Shown here piece after piece: positions 58,459-64,000 of a stretch of DNA of 64,000 bases; within the stretch, counting starts at the first letter, position 1, and each line of letters begins with the position of its first letter. Position numbers and translations under genes: made by a program. This DNA is from Distichodus sexfasciatus (taxonomy: Eukaryota > Chordata > Actinopteri > Characiformes > Distichodontidae). The DNA is taken from assembly GCA_032718565.1 (NCBI GenBank), contig JAVGVS010000291.1, forward strand, positions 403,719 to 467,718, read 5' to 3'. The notes under the pieces are model-generated. The model was not told the origin of the DNA and did no database searches. It worked only from the letters and a program-made list of their open reading frames with translations.

Positions 58459-59285
58459 TGAAAAACATGGTACACACAGTATACCTAAACACAGACACAC
58501 ACATAAACACATGCAAAGCCACACAAATAGACATACACTTAAAAAAAAAAGACATCAAATATCATTCTAATACACACACACACACTCAAAAACCTGTTCA
58601 GCACTCAGTGGGAGATGAAAACTTGTGCAGCTGTCTCTGTATCTCCTTCAGTCAAACTGGGTCACACACTGACCCAAAAATCCAGTCACAACTCATAAAA
58701 CACTCCTACAGACCCACACGCAGGAAACCAATCAGTCAGTAATCATTCATTCAACACTTTCATTCAACCAGAGAGGCTGTAAACCCAGATTTAACCAAAA
58801 CGATCGGCCAGTGACTGAACAGTGAATGAGTGGGTGAAAGAATGAATGAATGTAAATAAAGAAACAAAGAGGTGAATGAATGCAAATTAGACACTGTCCG
58901 TTTGAGAAACACAGTCTTTGTACAAAAGGTGATAAAACACCCAGGGCGTAGTTGTTGGAATTTTTGGAACAATTTGGGGCAAAGGTAGAATTCCCTCAGG
59001 TGTGAGCAGCCATGTAACCCAAAAACCACAGAGAGGCCGAGATGCCACATGTAAGAGATGAACTAACACAACAATTGTCAAATTCATCTATTTTGCTTTG
59101 GCACAGAAGTCAAGCGGCCACCGGAAATACTTCCGAATCTCCAGATTAGCTGCTCTACTGGCTATGGCTGTTAGTTTCCCTGGCGTTGGAGTTAAGTTTG
59201 CAGGCCAAGACAACTGAAAGCATTTTGCAGCAAACGCTCTGCCAGTCATTATCAAGATATCTAAACCCATCATTTATATTTATGA

Positions 59286-59435
59286 TATTTACCCCAGACT
59301 TTTATCCAGAGCTTCTTCCATTTTTTTACGTCAGGAACGGTCTCATTAACCCCAAGTTAACCCCAAGTTCCTCTCAGGGAGACTGTTCCTGAAATAAGAA
59401 AATGCAAGAGTGTCTGCTTAATGCTATAAACGCAA
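59286..59435 (+). repeat. V-SINE-like fragment
   Basis: 'ggtctcattaaccccaagtt', 'agactgttcctgaaataaga', 'aagagtgtctgcttaatgc': body and tail without the tRNA head, with a small internal duplication of 'aaccccaagtt'. Confidence 0.5.
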
Positions 59436-59439
59436 ACGT

Positions 59440-61470
59440 CTACCGGTTGCTACTTAAATTGATCGATTCCATCAGAATTGTACACCTCCAACGGTATCGA
59501 TTCTTCTTAACGATTCTCTCATTTCCCAGGACGAGCATAAATGCTGTTTTTCACGATGTAAACACACATGTTGCGTTTGTTAGCGCTCACGACTCTCACA
59601 GGGAAGTCCAACATTCACTAAAACCTTCCAGTTCAGTTAAATCCTCCCATTTATTACAGACAAAACTTATATTTTAGCTGATAAATAACAACAACAACCA
59701 GCGTTCTACTCACAGTACAGCTGTTTACTTGATATTTATTTATTCCCGACTCGCTCCACAGCGCTATTGTGCCGCGGCTCTCATATGGAACGCCCTCATG
59801 ACAAAAATGTACTTCTCTCCCTGAAATGAGTCAAAAATGAGTTATAGGACAAAATGAGTCCAAATGCTCAAGAATTGCCAAAACTTTAGTATTTCTTCAT
59901 TTTCCATTAATCAGAAAAGATTTTTTCCATTTTATAATGTTATTTTTAAGAGTAAAAATAAATATAGAAAAATGCATGATTTGCAATCACATAATTTTAT
60001 TCTATAATATATAGATTATGATTAAGATATTAATCATGTGTGCACAAGAAAAAAGTCACCGTGGGACAAAATACTGTAATTTAGTTTCTGTGTGTGTCTG
60101 AGGCTGTCACTATCAAGAGAGCTTATGATGGACAGAATTCATGTAATTACATTTTATTTTAACTACGGGATGCCATACAGGGAAATGCTAGCTACTCTTG
60201 CACAAAGACATGAAATTATCATCAGTAGGACTCATTTAATGCGCATTCTGAAAGACCACAAGCTGACAGTCGCAATGACATGAATGACAGTCACAATCCT
60301 TTTTTGTCAGAAACATAATTTTGATGGTAAATATGAAAATGGTACAAAACTTAACCAGTGTAGGGTCACATGTCTTTGCAAACATACAATGTTTTACAAT
60401 ATATGCAAATGGAATGGAACTGTAAAAATCTGATTTCACACACTGCAGTTCAGTTTTTTTTTAATTTAAAAAATAAATAAAAAATAATTCATAAAGTTAC
60501 ATCAACATTTTTTTTGAACAATTTTTGAGATGAATGCCTCCTCAAGGTTCCTTTTAGCAAGAAAGGGCTGAAGACTCCATTTTGCTAAATGAGAAAGAAT
60601 ATACAGGTATACACTGTAAAACAATTTTGTTCGCTCACTGAGACTATGATAACCATGTCTACAAAAATATGTTTCGGCGTCTGAATAAATCGAACGGAAA
60701 AGCATTAGAGTAACCGCTAATATGAATTTACAACACATGAACCCATATTCCATTAAAAATGCTGAAAACTCTGTTTCATACACATACTTGCACCCTCACT
60801 GCACAAAATATAGGCCGTGAAATTAATGCCGAAGTAGCGCGAAGCAACGACAAATTCACTCCTTCCTGTATTATTAATTGCGAGGCTATTGTATCTTATT
60901 GTACCCTCATGCCCCCCATGTTTTGTTTAAGGTACTTTAACGCTTCGGGAAAAACAAGCGAGTAACATTAAAAACATAAGAAATTGTCTGTACAATTATG
61001 TCAGTTAAATATTTTCTTCCCTATTTCAAATATACTTGAGAAATCAATAAAGTCTAAAAACTATTAAATATAACTTACTCCAGTGGTCTAATAAACGTAA
61101 TCTGGCATGCAGAAATGAACGTTGTACAATATGGCAGCTAACCTGTTCCTTCAAATGAATAACTTGTGCAGACAAGATAAATAACGTGAGCACAAGATAC
61201 GTAACTCTAAAATCACTCTAAAATCGTTTTCCTGTGGACGTTTATTATTCTATTTAGGTTATATTTTGTTTCCACACTATACACTTTCAAGTTATTGTTC
61301 AGTGTATGTTCAAGTTGAATATGTTTATGTTCAAAGTCTTAAAAAATAAAATGGTTGCTTTTGGTGTGGAATTACTCAGGGATCGATGAGAGAATCGATA
61401 AGGAATTGGATTGATAGGCAGAATTGAGAACGGCCTTGATATTGATCAAATCTTATCAGCTCCCAACCCT
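59440..61470. mobile_element. Unclassified element related to 39395-40535
   Basis: Begins 'gaattgtacacctccaacgg' and ends 'cagctcccaaccct'. The interior shares the 'gctgataaataac..caaccagcgttctactcac' block with the 39.4-kb element. An unrelated helix-turn-helix fragment lies inside (60092-60283), perhaps from a nested insertion. Confidence 0.35.
60092..60283 (+). pseudogene. Helix-turn-helix fragment of an integrase-type transposon
   Basis: The 63-codon frame contains ITFYFNYGMPYREMLATLAQ then IIISRTHLMRILKDHKL. This pattern (YF..G..Y.E....L....I..S...L.R.LK...L) is that of the N-terminal DNA-binding region of fish Ginger/TDD-like integrase transposons. Only this segment is left; no catalytic DDE part is visible. 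Confidence 0.4.
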
Positions 61471-62144
61471 AATCGAAAGAAGCGCTTGTGCCAATCCTGC
61501 TAGATGCCATGCTGTTGTTATTGTGATGTTGTTTACTTAAGTGTAAAATCCCTGCGATAAATTCAGCTTGCATGTGGGAGACGGGCTCAGCCGGCTGGGC
61601 GATGGCCAGACGGACCCCGTCCTCGACGTACACAACCACTTCATGACAACGTGACGGAGCCGAGATGGAATTAGCGCCCTGCCAACGCAGAGATGCCACC
61701 TCGCTTCTCCCTTCATCATGCTGTCCTGCACGCAAACAAACACACAAGCACACATACACTGCTGACGCATCGCGCCAGTCACTCGCCAGGCCAGCCGACT
61801 GGACCGTGCCAGGCACCCACTTTCTCCTTTCGGGAGCCGAAAAGCATTCTAGGACTTGGAACGTCCACATTGGTGCCAACCCTCTCTCTTTCTCCATCCC
61901 CCTCCATCTCCCTCCCTGTGTGGGAACAGACGCATGGTCACAAGAGTGTTGTTGAGGAAATGCACCAGATTGAGACGGTCACCAGGGGGACGGATGGATG
62001 AGGAGAGGACACAAGGCCAGAGAGAACGACAGTATTTTTATCAGTCTATTGAGAAAAGATAAAGATAGCGCAGTTTTTTTAAAGACGTCGCTCAGTGAGA
62101 TGAGTGTACTGTACAAGTGTTTAATAAAGTGTCACTTTTCTTCA
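61471..62144. other. Unassigned GC-richer segment
   Basis: Overlapping frames of 68-142 aa occur on both strands over 61469-62062, but none has a recognisable domain, start context or splice support. Possibly the edge of an unrecognised repeat. Confidence 0.35.
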
Positions 62145-63154
62145 AACTGTTGTGTTACTGTTGTGTAATCTTTATGATTTCACTTCATTGTAAAGATAAT
62201 CTTGTCGGCTAAACTATTGATCTCGGGTGCTTTTCCCAAAATCATAGTTGCTAACGTATTGCTAACTATGTTAGCAACACTATTTTAGTTGCTAATGTCC
62301 ACTATATTAGTTGCTAACATAGTTAGCAGCTATGCTTTTGGAAAACACACCCCTCAATAAAAGACGTTACAATGTTTACATGAAATAGGAATGAATGCAG
62401 AAGTGCCCACCGGTGTTTTTTGTAACATGCTGGGAAAACGCTAGAAAGTGAGGTTTTGACCGCTCTCAGCTCAAAAAAGGTGTTTGGTGGACACAGGCCC
62501 TTTGTTGGCAAAAACCTGATTGTGTGTGCTAACCATTTTAAGGATGACTGCTTCGTCAACTTCGTCCAGTACAAACTAGGATTAGCCATCAAATTTATCT
62601 CAATGCGGGGGCACTTCCAACTGTCTGTGCAAACCTGCAGATGAGGGGGGTGTAAGCACTTATAAATAATGACCTATGGGTTTTTTCTGCAGTTTAGCAC
62701 GAACTAACAAGTCATCCTGTGGCGCTTTAGCCATTTAGCAGGAGCGAACACTTACAGATAACGTTAGTTAGGACAGTGTCCACCACCATGTTGCAAACCC
62801 AGCCGAGCTGTCCCCACACATAGAAATTTATACAAACAATGATGTTTCCTAAATTGAACTACAGCTGTATGGATGGTCTGTTAGCAGCAGTCGTGTGGTT
62901 TGTTTTCACGTGAGGTTAACTCTCGCCGTGCTGTTTACACCCCAGTTCCGGAGTGGGACGTGTGTGGGCAGCAGCGGCTAATTTGCATTAAGGAATACTA
63001 ATGAGAAACAGCCTGTTCTGAAAGGGACTGAAATAGAGGAGTAAAAAGCAGGTGAAAATGCCTAATCTGAGAGGTAAACTACTTCAGAGACATGTTTAGT
63101 GGAGTTCATAGATCTGTTTTAACTTGGAAAAATCTAGAATATGGGACCATTTAA
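62145..63154 (+). mobile_element. THAP-containing TTAA-flanked DNA transposon, copy 2, with nested insertion
   Basis: Collinear with 33715-34445, from the 'cattgtaaagataatctt' part to the right end (atgggaccatttaa at 63141-63154). The left end is unrecognisable. It keeps CANHFKDDCFVNFVQYKLGL (62525 on), a better THAP C-x2-H/DDCF match than copy 1. A 129-bp element is inserted at 62225-62353. Confidence 0.65.
62225..62353. mobile_element. Intact miniature inverted-repeat element inside THAP transposon
   Basis: Ends are inverted copies (GGGTGCTTTTCCCAAAATCA at the left; GGGTGTGTTTTCCAAAAGCA reverse-complemented at the right). It is flanked by CTC on both sides, whereas the uninterrupted copy 1 of the host repeat has a single CTC at the same point. 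This suggests a 3-bp target duplication, as in PIF/Harbinger-type elements. Confidence 0.7.
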
Positions 63155-63289
63155 TTACAACCAACAAACAAAACCTAAAACACATTTGCTTTTCAATGTT
63201 CACTCCCAAAACCAAAATGAAAACACAAATGACGAGTCCTTTTTGTAATTCCAATGTCATGCTGAAATAAAAAGGGGGGAAAACATGCT

Positions 63290-63760
63290 CATTGTCATGA
63301 CACCCCCCTGGACTTTTGTTAAGCGGCCAGCGGATGCTGCCATTATGGTATTTTTTATGGTATGTTCTGGTCTGTCTTGTGTTCCCTGCCTATCAAAGTC
63401 TTTGTCCCACCTTCCTGTTGTGTCTCATTGGTTGATCACTGTGTATTAGTCCTTGCACCTGGGTTTTGTTTGTTTCAGTCCAGCCCCCTGTCTCTATTGG
63501 TTCTCCCTTCATTGTTTAGTCCTGATTGTTTTATGATCGGTTTTCCCTTGTCTCGTTAATCTTGCTCGTTGTTTCTCTCCCCCAGTGTCTCTTGTTGGTC
63601 CACCCTCACAATACTCTCCCTGTGTCAGCATGCTACATGGGCTTTTTGAAGAAGAGTTTTGTGTTTGTGGCCCTCGTGCCTTTTATGTTTGGTTTTATAA
63701 ATAAAGATGGCTTGTACCGTGACCTCGTCTCATGTCATGATGACTCCCAATGTGACACTC
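63290..63760 (+). repeat. Solo-LTR-like segment
   Basis: T/C-rich sequence with 'tgacacccccctggactttt' near the left, AATAAA at about 63701-63706 and 'ccgtgacctcgtctcatgtc' near the right, as in fish Gypsy-type LTRs. Boundaries and target duplication are uncertain. No retroviral coding region is present. Confidence 0.3.
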
Positions 63761-64000
63761 ATATTCCAGTTAGTTTTTTCTGTCTGACATTTTTGAGCAT
63801 GAGGGGAATGTAAGTGCTTACACACTTTTCTTTTGATAAAAATAATGAAATAGAATGAGGTTTTTTCTATTTTTTAATTTGAGAGCAACATGAGAAATTG
63901 TACAAACCACTCATTCATTTTTTTAATTTTAGTTTTGTTAATAACTATAGCTTTCATTTGGGAGGAGGGATTTTTTTAAATAAATTTAATTTGTAAAAGG

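Noticed and set aside
63290..63813. 95-codon open frame over the LTR-like segment
   Set aside because: Hydrophobic translation of T/C-rich sequence; no domain, and the AATAAA lies inside it.

Overview
The window is vertebrate genomic DNA, almost certainly from a teleost fish. The evidence is long introns with GT-AG splice sites, CA/GA microsatellites, tRNA-derived SINE copies with a 'gcgtctgctaaatg'-type tail, Tc1-like and TTAA-flanked DNA transposons, and one recognisable gene whose protein is a fish version of the adhesion GPCR ADGRB1 (brain-specific angiogenesis inhibitor 1, BAI1). No bacterial-type operons, CRISPR arrays or RNA genes were seen.

Positions 1115-23535, minus strand: adgrb1. 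A TATA-like/GC-box promoter (about 23561-23580) and a predicted non-coding first exon (about 23535-23051) precede a long first intron. The ATG is at 18530 and the stop codon at 1115. I could chain 29 coding exons with compatible phases throughout. They total 4602 nt, a 1533-residue protein: signal peptide, CUB-like N-terminal domain, five thrombospondin type-1 repeats, hormone-receptor motif, GAIN domain with a variant GPS, seven transmembrane helices, and a long cytoplasmic tail with the RKR-containing ELMO-type helix and a terminal QTEV PDZ ligand. Five TSRs, rather than the four I recall for BAI2 and BAI3, together with the tail sequence, identify the BAI1 paralogue. Whether it is the a or b teleost copy cannot be told from the window. 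The 3' UTR lies in 1-1114 and its poly(A) site is not resolved.

Positions about 23600-64000: roughly 40 kb upstream of the gene with no protein-coding gene I can support. It holds layered repeats: a tRNA-like SINE family in both orientations, two THAP-domain-bearing TTAA-flanked DNA transposon copies (33471-34445 and 62145-63154), Tc1/mariner relics (42967-43505 and 51480-52047), nested inverted-repeat elements (54491-56218), related hAT-like or unclassified elements (39395-40535 and 59440-61470), a 1-kb purine tract (36085-37132), a 1.4-kb TACTA pentanucleotide satellite (47570-48965), and LTR-like segments. Most longer open frames here are artefacts of low-complexity sequence.

I found no convincing new biological system. 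The most informative points are the complete gene model with some non-standard details (glycine before the GPS, no RGD, a GC donor, a 12-nt alternative donor), a set of RFX X-box-like motifs in its introns, and a transposon insertion whose empty site is preserved in a second copy of the host repeat within the same window.
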